From positions 1-15,253 of the forward strand of contig JAEWXO010000074.1 in NCBI GenBank assembly GCA_023458875.1: a stretch of DNA of 15,253 nt, given 5' to 3'. Positions 1-8,583 of the stretch are shown piece after piece. Origin of the DNA: Bacillota bacterium. GTDB taxonomy: Bacteria > Bacillota > Clostridia > Oscillospirales > Ruminococcaceae. Every line of letters begins with the position of its first letter. Within the stretch, counting starts at the first letter, position 1. A program made the position numbers and the translations under genes. The notes under the pieces were generated by a model, which saw nothing but the letters and a program-made list of their open reading frames with translations, did not search any database and was not told the DNA's origin.

Positions 1-2338
1 CGCTCAACCTCATACTCATTCATATCTGTTTTCTGACGGCCAATAGTTGCTGTATATCGTAATTCAGTTACAAATAGCTTTTCGTTAATATGATTAATTG
101 CCTTTGAAATAAGCTCTTCACTTTTAAATTCAACTGTATAGGCATATTTATGATTGATATATCCCCAAAGAGCCTGGAATTCTTTCTTATAGAAATTATC
201 ATTAAGCGGATTATCATTGATTTTAGTGTCGTGACCATTAGAAATCATATTATCAAGAACCCGGTCATCAAATACCCCTTGAATAAGAGTATGAACACCA
301 TCTGATATATCCCTTATTTCTTCCGGCAACGGAGCAAGGCAATTATTTTCAAGATCAGCACGATATGCATCTGTTACATTGTCGTTATCGTCAATATAAT
401 CATTTTTTAGTAAATACTTATATATCTGTTTTGCTTGTTTTCCGTCAATTACTATAGGATTGTCTCCAATGTGTACTGTCTTACCCTCAAAATATTCCAT
501 TGCAGCCTTTGACGGTCTATCATAGAGAACAGATTTAATATCAGACTGTAAGTCAGAAACAAAAGTCCTATAGCTTTCGCTTGCAATTACAGTAAGCATA
601 TTAATATCATGAACAGCGGCACCGCAGTTTTCAAAATCCATACGATTTCCGTCCTGATTAACGCAAAGTCTGAGTCCACGACCTACCTCTTGTCTTTTCA
701 TTGTCTGACTGTCAGAATGCTTCAAGGTGCAGATTTGGAAGACATTAGGATTATCCCAACCTTCTCGTAAAGCTGAGTGTGAAAAAATAAATCTTGTTGG
801 TTCCTCAAATGATAATAAACGCTCCTTATTCTTTAAAATAAGGTCATAAGCTGAAATATCATCAGAAAACTCAACGCCACGCTTCAACTTACTGTTAATG
901 CTTTGTCCTGTCTTTTTATCAATACTAAAATACCCTTTATGAATAGCTGAAGCATCTGAACAGTATTGTTTAAGATACTTCTGATAGGGTGTATCAAAGA
1001 GTGTTGTATATTCATTCAGCGCATTAATATATTCCTGCTCAAAAATTTCACCATATTCGCCAAGGACTTCATCTCCGTTCTCATTGTAACTGCGATATTT
1101 TGCAACCTCATCAATAAAGAACAAAGAGAGTGTTTTTATACCCATGTTAAAGAGCTTTTCTTCTTTTTCAAAATGGGACATTATAGTTTCCCTTATCTGA
1201 ATTCGACGCATATCCTTTTCTGAAACATCACCAGTAACTTCACTTGCACGAATTATTTCACCATTTGCAAACGTTACTGTAGCATCAACAGGACTAACGT
1301 CCGTTATTGTGTAGCCATTTTTATATTGTTCCATTTCATGTGAAATATAATAAAGGTTGTCGCCAACACCAAGAACTCGAATCTCTCTGTTAATTGACTT
1401 GTTATAGCTTATTTCCAACTCAATACGAGCCATAGGAGGTTTTTTAGGATTTATAACAATCTTTTCAAGAAAAAGATAACTGTCAGTTCCTCTAAAATTC
1501 TTGACTTCAAAGCCTTTTACTTCAATTTTCTTTACAAGCCGTTTATTGAATGCTTCAAGGGCATCAAGAACATAAATAAGATTATTCTGTTTTGCATGTG
1601 TCGCTGAATAATTCAAGCTAAACAACGGATTAAAGTTTTTAAGGGCTTTTTGTGTAACTTCACCGCCCATTTTTTGTGGTTCATCAAGAATAATAATCGG
1701 ATTGTTAGCCTTAATAACATCAATAGGTCTGCGGGAATTAAATTCATCACGTTTTGAATATATAATACGTGATTCTTTACTTTTACCATCTTCTTTTAAT
1801 GAAGAGGCAAATGCCTGTGTATTTATTATCATTACATTGATACCGCTGTTGCTTGAAAAACTGTCAAGTTGGTTTAAATTAGAGCTGTTATATATAAAGA
1901 AACGCGCTTTCTTCCCGTAATGCTCCATAAAATGATCCACGGTGATTTCAAAGCTCTTTTTAACGCCCTCACGAATAGCAATGCTCGGTACAACTACAAT
2001 AAACTTGCTCCAGCCATAACGTTTATTAAGTTCAAACATAGTTTTTATGTAAACATATGTTTTACCTGTACCTGTCTCCATTTCAATATCAAGGCTGCAT
2101 CTTCCCAAGTTATTAACAAGTGAAGATGAAAGCTTAATATTGTTTTCAGTCTGGAGTTTATGTATATTTTTCAGTATCTGTTCATCTGTAAGCTCAACGG
2201 TTTCATTTTTATATCCTGTATCATCGTCATACATTTCATCTTTGCTGTCTCCGTCAATCGTAAGCTGTACATTACTCGGTTTTTCACGTTTTCCAAGGTC
2301 ACGGATATAGCTTAGTTTATCCTGAAAACCTTTTCTAT
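1..2338 (-). CDS. res: Type III restriction enzyme Res-like helicase/nuclease subunit, partial
   Basis: One uninterrupted minus-strand reading frame enters from the Hcp junction and leaves through the left edge. It carries superfamily 2 helicase motifs in order: Walker A METGTGKT (positions 2058-2081), DEAD-type motif II ILDEPQKMGG (about 1670-1700), motif III NYSATH (about 1595-1615) and motif VI QEVGRGLRLC (about 670-700). The order and the DEPQ and GRGLRL forms match Res subunits of type III restriction systems, which translocate on DNA and cut it together with a Mod methyltransferase. The C-terminal endonuclease domain would lie beyond the window. The N-terminal side starts with a KGFQDKLSYIRDLGKREKP segment directly at the junction, so at most a few residues seem lost. 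A GTG at 2345 lies in frame but has no ribosome binding site. No Mod gene is present. The family is secure; intact function is unlikely given the lost start and partner. Confidence 0.85.
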
Positions 2339-2345
2339 AAGGCAC
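2325..2345. other. Junction between the Res gene and the Hcp gene
   Basis: Two reading frames on opposite strands, each recognisable as a conserved protein, meet within about 15 bases here. The Res frame (minus) is recognisable up to KGFQDKL near 2330. The Hcp frame (plus) is recognisable from LFYKALREIAN at about the same place. Neither gene has a start region, so intervening DNA has been lost or two unrelated segments have been joined. No insertion sequence, terminal repeat or long direct repeat is visible at the join. It could be a deletion or recombination end point, or an assembly join. Confidence 0.75.
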
Positions 2346-3454
2346 TGCGTGAGATTGCCAATGAAAAAAATCCCGATAAGCTACTTGCACTTGTGCTTGA
2401 AACGGGCAGAGTAAACCTCAAATGTATGGAGATGCTTGACGCCGCAAACACAAACGCTTATGGAAATCCTGTGCCTACAAAAGTACCACTAACAATTGAA
2501 AAGGGGCCTTTTATCGTTGTAAGCGGACACGATATGCACGATATGAAGCTGCTATTGGAGCAGACGGCTGGCAAGGGAATAAACATCTACACTCATAGTG
2601 AAATGCTGCCTGCACACGGATATCCCGAGCTGAAAAAGTATCCTCACCTTAAAGGAAATTTTGGTACTGGTTGGCAAAATCAGCAGTCGGAGTTTCATAA
2701 TATTCCTGCACCGATTTTGTTCACGACAAACTGCATTATGCCTGTGCGTGAGAGCTACCGTGACAGGGTATTCACCACATCTGTTGTATCTTATCCCGAG
2801 CTTGTTCATATCGGAGATGACAAGGATTTTGCTCCCATAATAAAAAAAGCAATTGAATGTGGCGGTTACGATGAAGACAAGAATATGACGGGAGTGAACG
2901 GCGGAGATACAGTTATAACAGGATTTGCACACAACGCTGTTCTCTCAAATGCCGAGAAAATTGTTCAACTTGTCAAGGACGGAAAAATCAAGCACTTCTT
3001 TCTTGTCGGTGGCTGTGACGGAGCGTCATCTAGCAGAAGTTACTATACCGACTTTGCAAAGCTGACTCACCCAGATACAATTATTCTCACGCTTGCCTGC
3101 GGAAAATACAGAATCAACGACCTTGATTTAGGCGAGATTGAGGGCATACCGAGAATTCTCGACTGCAGACAGTGCAACGACGCATATTCAGCAATAAAAA
3201 TTGCCCTTGCTCTTGCAGATGCGTTCAAGTGCGGAGTGAATGTGCTTCCGCTTACACTTGTTCTTTCGTGGTATGAGCAAAAGGCAGTATGTATTTTGCT
3301 TTCACTTTTGTATCTTGGAATAAAGAATATCTACCTCGGCCCAACAATTCCTGCGTTTGTGTCACCGAACGTATTGAAAACTCTGGTTGAAGATTATAAC
3401 ATCACTCCAATTGATACTCCCGAAAATGACTTGAAGAAAATTTTAAAAGCATAA
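2333..3454 (+). pseudogene. hcp: Hydroxylamine reductase / hybrid-cluster protein, N-terminally truncated
   Basis: The frame is open from about 2333 (FYKALREIANEKNPDKLL) and ends at 3454, about 373 residues against roughly 550 for the family. All ligands of the hybrid Fe-S-O cluster are visible. Counted from the GTG at 2393 they are H46, E70, C114, C208, C236, C261, E295 and K297. The spacing matches the D. vulgaris Hcp set (H244, E268, C312, C406, C434, C459, E494, K496) with a constant offset of 198-199. What is missing is the N-terminal domain with the four cysteines of the cubane cluster. Hcp reduces hydroxylamine or NO in nitrosative stress. No start codon with a ribosome binding site exists near the break, so this is probably a dead fragment with an undamaged 3' part, suggesting a recent event. 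It is fused head-to-head with the Res gene. Confidence 0.93.
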
Positions 3455-3463
3455 ATCATAATG

Positions 3464-3513
3464 AAAAGAGCATATAAACAACGATTTTCAATGTTGTTTA
3501 TATGCTCTTTGTT
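3464..3513. terminator. Perfect 18-bp hairpin, bidirectional terminator
   Basis: The arms at 3465-3482 and 3493-3510 are perfect reverse complements (18 bp) around a 10-base loop. A T-run follows on each strand: TTTGTTATT on plus and TTTTCATT on minus. It sits between the convergent ends of the hcp fragment and the ABC ATPase gene, so it can terminate both. Confidence 0.85.
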
Positions 3514-3533
3514 ATTAAATCTTTTCCATAGTA

Positions 3534-4184
3534 TTATACCTTAAATTTCGTCAAAACACCCTTGTCCATTTCACAAACAGTATCACAAAGAACTTCAATA
3601 TCCTCAGCTGAATGAGAGCATATTAGTATTGTTTTCCCATTATCCTTGAGCGACATCAGATACTTTCTCATATCCCTTACGCCGTCTTTATCCAAACCGT
3701 TCATAGGCTCGTCAAGTATGAGCAAATCTGGATTTTCCATAATGGCTTGAGCAAGCCCTAAACGTTGACGCATACCAAGACTATATTTTCTGACGTGTCT
3801 TTTTAGGTTTGGGTCAAGTCCGACCTGTTCCATAGCTTGAATAATTTCATTTTTACTGATTTTATTGTTTAGTCCTGCAAGCAGTTTAAGATTTTTGTAT
3901 CCCGAATAATAAGGGATAAACCCTGGTGTTTCAATAATAATACCCATATTTTTAGGAAAATCAACATCTTTTCCGACTTGTTTCCCATCAACAGTAATAT
4001 CTCCGCTTGTTGGCTTTATAAATCCACAAATGCACTTCATCAGCATAGTTTTACCACTACCATTACGTCCTATCAATCCATGAATTTTTCCTTTTTCAAA
4101 GCTAATGTTGACATTATTCAAAATATCGGTTTTTCCAAGCGTCAGACTTATATTTTTTATATCAATTATATTTTCCATTATCAT
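3534..4184 (-). CDS. ABC transporter ATP-binding protein, LanF/BcrA-like, with E-loop
   Basis: 216 residues with a full nucleotide-binding domain: Walker A GRNGSGKT (39-46), signature YSLGMRQ (134-140), Walker B LLILDEP (154-160) and H-loop histidine at 191. The position normally held by the Q-loop glutamine reads IIETPGFIPYYSG, with E85. A glutamate there (the E-loop) is a known trait of lantibiotic immunity ATPases (LanF), and related BcrA-type ATPases have similar ETPGF text. The start ATG overlaps the stop of the upstream permease (ATGA, 4181-4184), so translation is coupled. A second ATG follows two codons later. It is the last gene of the operon, ahead of the terminator at 3464-3513. 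Its likely role is to power two membrane subunits that expel a membrane-active compound, possibly as self-immunity. The family is certain; the substrate is inferred. Confidence 0.93.
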   Translation of the reverse strand: MIMENIIDIKNISLTLGKTDILNNVNISFEKGKIHGLIGRNGSGKTMLMKCICGFIKPTSGDITVDGKQVGKDVDFPKNMGIIIETPGFIPYYSGYKNLKLLAGLNNKISKNEIIQAMEQVGLDPNLKRHVRKYSLGMRQRLGLAQAIMENPDLLILDEPMNGLDKDGVRDMRKYLMSLKDNGKTILICSHSAEDIEVLCDTVCEMDKGVLTKFKV

Positions 4185-5044
4185 TCCACCTGTTCTATGT
4201 TTATAAATTCAAGTCGTTTGACAGCTATGCTGTTGAGTATCGTCATAACTACAATTGCTATGCCAAAATACAGATAGGAAAACCATATTGGAAAATTCGG
4301 TTCACTTAGAATTTCGTCATAGTGTAGCCAGACAATTGTATTCGCCATAGGAAACCACCACATCATTTCAGCTTTAAGTGAGCAAGTTACAACTCCAGCC
4401 GCAACAATAAAAATTGCGGCAAACAAGCCGAATGACTGAATGTGAATAAGCTTGAAAAAATAAATTATCATGGCAAGCAAGAACATATAAGCCGCCATAA
4501 GTGTAACTGTCTGTATGATTACTGTGATTAATGGTATCTGATTATATAGATTTGACGGCAGCAGTTGAGATGTGAAACTTCCCGCTTCATTAGGAAACAT
4601 TGCCTCATATTTTGTAATAACATTACTCCAGACGCCTGTGAACTCACCCTTTGATATAAGGATACTTCCAATTAAAATGACAAATAAAAAACTGAAAATT
4701 GCATAAATCAGAAAAATAATCTGTCCAACAAACCAATTCCATCTGCCTGTACGCTGAACAAAAAACAGTGTGTTTCCGGTCATTTTGGGATAATCACTCA
4801 CAAGCACCATAAAGACACATGGCATCAGCATAACAAGCATACCCGAGTTTCCGATTGCAGCAAATGGTTCCAGCATATCAAGCGAAAGTCCGATTTTATC
4901 AGCTCGTTCGAGCAACGGCTCAATCGCAAGCGTTCGCATAAATATGAGCAGAACTCCGATAATTATGATTCTCGGATTTGTAATCCACTTAACATACTCA
5001 CTTTGTGCAACAGAGAATACACATTTTATATTTTTATTCACCAC
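4181..5044 (-). CDS. ABC-2-like transporter permease (second membrane subunit)
   Basis: About 287 residues with roughly six hydrophobic membrane segments, starting with a long one after NPRIIIIGVLLIF. The chosen start is the GTG at 5044: AAGGAGG lies 7 bases upstream, and the TTG further upstream (5062) would bury this site. The first 11 bases overlap the end of the preceding permease, and its stop overlaps the ATPase start. The size and hydrophobic pattern fit the E/G subunits of LanFEG-type immunity transporters or general ABC-2 exporters. There is no catalytic motif; the assignment rests on membrane topology and its place directly before an ATPase. It would form the membrane channel together with the permease encoded at 5034-5927. 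Confidence 0.85.
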   Translation of the reverse strand: MVNKNIKCVFSVAQSEYVKWITNPRIIIIGVLLIFMRTLAIEPLLERADKIGLSLDMLEPFAAIGNSGMLVMLMPCVFMVLVSDYPKMTGNTLFFVQRTGRWNWFVGQIIFLIYAIFSFLFVILIGSILISKGEFTGVWSNVITKYEAMFPNEAGSFTSQLLPSNLYNQIPLITVIIQTVTLMAAYMFLLAMIIYFFKLIHIQSFGLFAAIFIVAAGVVTCSLKAEMMWWFPMANTIVWLHYDEILSEPNFPIWFSYLYFGIAIVVMTILNSIAVKRLEFINIEQVE

Positions 5045-5927
5045 TGTCAAGCCTCCTTGCACATATTATCAGATAAAATGCTAAAGCGGCAAAAACAATA
5101 AATCCGCTGTAAATCAGCACAAGTTTTTTATCATCTCCATACTCTGAAAGATAAGAAAGTGCGTCGGGATTGACAATTGAACTGATTTTCAGAAGCTTTG
5201 TATCAGTATTTTCAATATCCGAAATTGCCTGCGATTGCAGTTTAATACAAGTCTGATTGATGGCATATTTAAGAAAGAATGGGATGCACATAACAAGGTA
5301 TTTATTGCGAATGATACTTGTCATCATAATGACAGGAGCAACACAAACCACCCCATAAAGAAACATATCACCAAGCTTTTCAAGAACAATGATAGCATAT
5401 CCGCTTTGCAAAATACTCGGATACTGATAACTTAACCCCTCCTCGTACATCGTTTTTAAACTTTCTTCATACTCATTAATATTGGGAAATAAGGCATATT
5501 CAGTCAGTGTAAATAAACCAAATCCAAGCATAACCGCCAGTCCGCCGCAAAGACAAGCTGTCACAAACCGTGAGGTGTGGTAGCATAGTTTTGATGAGCG
5601 GAAAATTTCAAATCGTACGGATTTTGCTTCGTATTCATCACAAACAAGAGGGACAAACGCAAACGCTGAAATAATTGGAATAAACATGGAAAGCCAACTC
5701 CCTGCACCCTTTCGCATAACTTCAAAGGAGCAGAAGCTTGTATCACTTAGCATAAATTCTCTATCAAAGTTTAATAATGAGGCTATTGCTGAATATTTGT
5801 TTCCGTTTCCAAAATCCTCATATATGTTTGCAGAAAAGCAAAGAATTGCCGTGAAAAGTACACAAATATAAAAGCCATAGCCTGTAATTATCTTGTGAAA
5901 ATTCATTTTTATGTTTCTAATTATCAT
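5034..5927 (-). CDS. ABC-2-like transporter permease (first membrane subunit)
   Basis: 297 residues starting MIIRNIKMNFHKII, then a first membrane segment (YGFYICVLFTAILCF), a large outward loop and further segments near ISAFAFVPLVCDEYE, CLCGGLAVMLGFGLF, the VVCVAPVIMM stretch and a C-terminal helix ending CARRLDSGE. The frame is open 25 codons further upstream, but those codons lie inside the lipoprotein gene. The ATG at 5927 has GAGG 8 bases upstream and follows the lipoprotein stop by ten bases, so it is the better start. A large extracellular loop after the first helix followed by a cytoplasmic CDEYEAKSVRFE motif is usual for ABC-2 permeases of the bacteriocin-immunity type. Pairing with the next permease suggests a heterodimeric channel. 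Confidence 0.83.
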   Translation of the reverse strand: MIIRNIKMNFHKIITGYGFYICVLFTAILCFSANIYEDFGNGNKYSAIASLLNFDREFMLSDTSFCSFEVMRKGAGSWLSMFIPIISAFAFVPLVCDEYEAKSVRFEIFRSSKLCYHTSRFVTACLCGGLAVMLGFGLFTLTEYALFPNINEYEESLKTMYEEGLSYQYPSILQSGYAIIVLEKLGDMFLYGVVCVAPVIMMTSIIRNKYLVMCIPFFLKYAINQTCIKLQSQAISDIENTDTKLLKISSIVNPDALSYLSEYGDDKKLVLIYSGFIVFAALAFYLIICARRLDSGE

Positions 5928-5937
5928 TTTAGTAGCC

Positions 5938-7197
5938 TCAATCACTTGATGTTGTATAGTATCTGAAATTTTCCCCGTTAACTGCGTCAACATAACAAAC
6001 ATATATTAATTTATCGTTTGGATTGTAAAGTGTAAATTTCCATGCGGGTGAAACTTCTTGCTTATAATCCTCTGGTTCTATATCTGATGATTCAGGATTT
6101 TTTGCTGTATAAATTAGTTCTACTTTCTGAACATCGAATTTAACGCTATCAGTAAGGTTATTGCTCATAATTTCTGTTGCTGATTGAAATGAAATTATTT
6201 TATCGTATACTTTTTCATCACTTATAACTTGTGAACGATATATTCCATATGCAGAATCAACATCATCACTTTTAATCATTGTTCCTTGCCCAATTACAAA
6301 ATCATACTCATCAAATGAAGAATACATTTTCCCAGAAACGATATAATCGAATGGGATATTATTGTAATTTTTTGTTGTTGTGAAACTATATCCATATGTA
6401 TCGTCATCTATTTGTAAAACATCAACAGACACTACACACATATTTATTGGTAATTTCCCTGCATTTGGTAATATATTAATATAATCTTCAAAAAAGTTGG
6501 TTGCTTCATTTATAGGCATCTCTTTATCTAAAAGCTTAAAGCTTTCTGTACTGTTAGGAGAGTACGTTCCAACACACGGAAAATAGTTCTTCGGTTCAAA
6601 AGATTCAAGGAAAACTGGTTCATCCACAAAAGAGGCTATTATTCCTTTGTTAAATCTTGATAAGTCATTACATATTGGACTGGTAAATTCCGCTAAACAA
6701 GGCGTTTCTATTCCATTTTCTCCATTCCAACTTTCATCATATAAAAAATAAAGTACATCCTCATTATCAGAAATTATATCGTTATATCTATCTTTTACCT
6801 TATTAAGATCTTGAATTATATTTCCGTCATCATCATATTCTATATCTGAATTTTCACCATAATACATCAGATAATTATTATCTAATGTATGATTAGGAAA
6901 TAAATAAGTACATGTATCAATAAAATCATTATAAAAATCCTCATTTGATTGTCTTGGACTAAAGCTTAATACGAAATCACTTAATTCATCAATATTTTTA
7001 GGAATTTCAACAACAAAATCTTCCGAAGCAGAAAAATTCGATTGTTCATTTATCATTTTAGATGCATCTTCGGTGTTTATAGAAATACTACTAATAGATA
7101 CTTTATTCTCTGCTTTGACTTCACTATCACTGTTTTTACATCCGGTAAATAACATAATTAACATTGTGAATAATAATATATATGATGTTTTTTTCAT
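5938..7197 (-). CDS. Secreted lipoprotein of unknown function
   Basis: 419 residues. The N-terminus is a lipoprotein signal peptide: MKKTSYILLF, a hydrophobic core, then lipobox LFTGC with the lipidated cysteine at 20, followed by a polar linker rich in S, D and E. The rest is a soluble, acidic, extracellular-type chain with no membrane helix and no catalytic motif I recognise. The C-terminal PAWKFTLYN and YVCYVDAVNGENF segments resemble the P.W.F / V.DA..G pattern of uncharacterised Firmicute lipoproteins (DUF6034-like, from memory and unverified). The start has AGGAGG 5 bases upstream. It lies between the small secreted protein and the ABC permeases, the place a LanI-type immunity lipoprotein would occupy, though LanI proteins are usually shorter. 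A receptor or trap for the secreted product, or a substrate-binding partner of the ABC transporter, are possible roles. Confidence 0.8.
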   Translation of the reverse strand: MKKTSYILLFTMLIMLFTGCKNSDSEVKAENKVSISSISINTEDASKMINEQSNFSASEDFVVEIPKNIDELSDFVLSFSPRQSNEDFYNDFIDTCTYLFPNHTLDNNYLMYYGENSDIEYDDDGNIIQDLNKVKDRYNDIISDNEDVLYFLYDESWNGENGIETPCLAEFTSPICNDLSRFNKGIIASFVDEPVFLESFEPKNYFPCVGTYSPNSTESFKLLDKEMPINEATNFFEDYINILPNAGKLPINMCVVSVDVLQIDDDTYGYSFTTTKNYNNIPFDYIVSGKMYSSFDEYDFVIGQGTMIKSDDVDSAYGIYRSQVISDEKVYDKIISFQSATEIMSNNLTDSVKFDVQKVELIYTAKNPESSDIEPEDYKQEVSPAWKFTLYNPNDKLIYVCYVDAVNGENFRYYTTSSD

Positions 7198-7228
7198 AAG
7201 TCCTCCTAATTAAGCAATAGTATTTAAC

Positions 7229-7264
7229 AAATCACTTACTAATTTAAAGATTAGTAGGTGATTT
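7229..7264 (-). terminator. Hairpin between secreted-protein and lipoprotein genes (weak terminator or processing site)
   Basis: The 15-base arms 7229-7243 and 7250-7264 pair with a single G-U and enclose a 6-base loop. Downstream on the minus strand there is only TTTGTT, so full termination is doubtful. Its place right after the small secreted-protein gene would suit partial termination or 3' protection of that message. Confidence 0.5.
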
Positions 7265-7285
7265 TAGCTATCTAAGTCTTATTTG

Positions 7286-7711
7286 TTATTGATTGTTAAT
7301 TGTGCCACTTGCGTTAAATGTATTGTTTGTTGTTGATGTATAACCAGTAAATTTATAATCCACATGATAAATTGTTCCAGATACACTTGGACTGCAATCT
7401 ACGTAAGAACCAGTGTTAGATAATGTCTTTTGACTCATTGAATAATTTGTACAGTTTATTCTTATAGAACCATTTCCGCCGTTAACTGAATTACTTATAG
7501 AATTACAGTATGAACGGGTTCCGCGAGTTGAATATGCTAATTGACAAGTTGTTGAAATTCCAGTGCTACCTGGAGCTCCAGCTACATTTACATGTCTTAC
7601 ACTCCAAGAACCACTTGTATCATATGCACTCGCACTCATACCGCCCATTCCAACAGCCATAGTTGCGGTTGCTAATAAAGCAGCCATTGTTCTTTTAAAA
7701 GTATTTTTCAT
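7286..7711 (-). CDS. Small Sec-secreted four-cysteine protein, candidate effector
   Basis: 141 residues. The start is the ATG at 7711 (GGAAAGGAC just upstream), not the in-frame ATG at 7741. MKNTFKRTM plus a hydrophobic core ending MSASA|Y is a clear Sec signal peptide with cleavage after residue 29. The mature part is about 112 residues, rich in S, T, N and G, low in charge, with four cysteines (56, 69, 87, 106) that could form two disulfides. It begins GSWSVRHVNVAGAPGS. I recall small clostridial secreted proteins with a similar WSVR.V..AP start but know no function for them. It is the first gene after agrBD and is flanked by two hairpins, which suggests strong, separately tuned expression. 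Sec secretion followed by an ABC system recalls lactococcin 972 operons, but I do not see the lactococcin 972 sequence pattern. A bacteriocin-like, adhesin or signalling role are all open. Confidence 0.82.
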   Translation of the reverse strand: MKNTFKRTMAALLATATMAVGMGGMSASAYDTSGSWSVRHVNVAGAPGSTGISTTCQLAYSTRGTRSYCNSISNSVNGGNGSIRINCTNYSMSQKTLSNTGSYVDCSPSVSGTIYHVDYKFTGYTSTTNNTFNASGTINNQ

Positions 7712-7761
7712 TTGTAAGTCCTTTCCGATTGATTTTATCAACCATAAAAATATTTATCTTG

Positions 7762-7785
7762 CGCATTTTATTTGTATAAAATGCG
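7762..7785 (-). other. Perfect hairpin between agrD and the secreted-protein gene
   Basis: CGCATTTTAT and ATAAAATGCG (10 bp, perfect) flank the 4-base loop at 7772-7775. On the minus strand it is followed by CAAGATAAAT and has no T-run, so it is more likely an RNA processing or stabilising stem in the leader of the secreted-protein gene than a terminator. Confidence 0.5.
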
Positions 7786-7804
7786 TTTGATACCTCAATG
7801 CCGA

Positions 7805-7942
7805 TTACTTATTCAAGATTTTTGCTGCTTTGGATTCATCTGGCTGATATGAACCCCATACTGAAGCTGCTCCGCATGACTTAACAGCCATTGCCCTTGC
7901 AATTTTTGCTACAGCATTTGCAATCATTTCTTTAACTTTCAT
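7805..7942 (-). CDS. agrD: AgrD-like cyclic autoinducer peptide precursor
   Basis: 45 residues. The ATG at 7942 has a strong GGAGGGG site 5 bases upstream, inside the last codons of agrB, with an 11-base overlap. The layout is that of AgrD precursors. An amphipathic N-terminal helix (MKVKEMIANAVAKIARAMAV) anchors it to the membrane. A core with one cysteine follows, CGAASVWGSY, then QPDESKAAKILNK, the hydrophilic tail that AgrB cuts off. In clostridial AgrD peptides the tail usually begins QPKxP; here it is QPDES without the proline. The core would be turned into a thiolactone by AgrB. The distance from C22 to QPDE would give a ring of up to ten residues, larger than the five-residue staphylococcal ring. 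A lactone closed through S26 would give a smaller ring, or processing may occur earlier. Identity is firm from gene pairing; mature structure is not known. Confidence 0.88.
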   Translation of the reverse strand: MKVKEMIANAVAKIARAMAVKSCGAASVWGSYQPDESKAAKILNK

Positions 7943-8516
7943 GATACCCCTCCTTTTGCAAATATATTTCAATAATAATCATTAACGCCACTACAAGTAA
8001 TGTTAATGCAATTACTGTCCAATAATAGTTATTCAGCGATTTTAGTACAATAGATATAACAGTTAAGCTTGAATATATAATAATAGATATTCTTTTACAT
8101 ACAATCTTCTTTGGTGCTGTTAAAGGCTTATGCTTATTATTAACAGGAGAAAATATAGTTACAATAATTAACCCTATAATCAATAATCCCTCAACAAGGC
8201 TTAATGGTAATTTTACGATGAAATTACCGGCAAAAAGTACACAAAGATATGAAATTGCTAATGCTAAATTACACTTAAAATAACTTTCTGCATGATATCC
8301 CCCTGTGAATTGTCTTAATAAAATAAAACAAAACAAAAAGCATAACCCAGATATAACATTGTTGAATATCAGACTTAATATAAGTATAATAATAATGTTC
8401 AATAAAGAGGATATCGTAATTTCAATGCCATATTTATAAACTTCAATTTCATCTTCTGTAATATTTGCATTTGCTTTTACGAAAGATAAAAGCTGCTGTG
8501 TAAGTAGGTTTATCAT
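7932..8516 (-). CDS. agrB: AgrB-like membrane cysteine endopeptidase and peptide exporter
   Basis: 194 residues, mostly membrane helices (five or six). The catalytic pair is visible: H75 in RQFTGGYHAES and C82 in YFKCN, seven residues apart as in S. aureus AgrB (H77, C84). AgrB removes the C-terminal tail of AgrD and closes the ring on its core. Length matches the family (about 190). It starts at the ATG at 8516, downstream of a consensus promoter with direct repeats, and overlaps agrD by 11 bases. It is separated from agrCA by an intrinsic terminator, so agrBD begins its own transcript. Confidence 0.95.
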   Translation of the reverse strand: MINLLTQQLLSFVKANANITEDEIEVYKYGIEITISSLLNIIIILILSLIFNNVISGLCFLFCFILLRQFTGGYHAESYFKCNLALAISYLCVLFAGNFIVKLPLSLVEGLLIIGLIIVTIFSPVNNKHKPLTAPKKIVCKRISIIIYSSLTVISIVLKSLNNYYWTVIALTLLVVALMIIIEIYLQKEGYHES

Positions 8517-8549
8517 TTAATTCACTCACTTGTTTTAAAATCTATTTTT

Positions 8550-8577
8550 ATTATAACATTTGGAATGATTATGTCAA
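8550..8577 (-). promoter_or_regulatory. Consensus promoter of agrBD and downstream operon
   Basis: On the minus strand TTGACA (8577-8572) and TATAAT (8555-8550), both perfect, are separated by 16 bases. It lies 34 bases ahead of the agrB start and immediately below the direct repeats at 8584-8614. The spacer is one base short of the optimum, which fits a promoter helped by an activator. Confidence 0.8.
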
Positions 8578-8583
8578 TATTTC

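Noticed and set aside
966..2123. Several plus-strand open frames of 67-85 codons
   Set aside because: They are antisense to the continuous Res helicase frame, have no ribosome binding site and show no recognisable protein.
7286..7711. Assignment of the secreted protein to the lactococcin 972 family
   Set aside because: Size and operon logic are similar, but the tryptophan/SNYYH-type pattern of that family is not visible.
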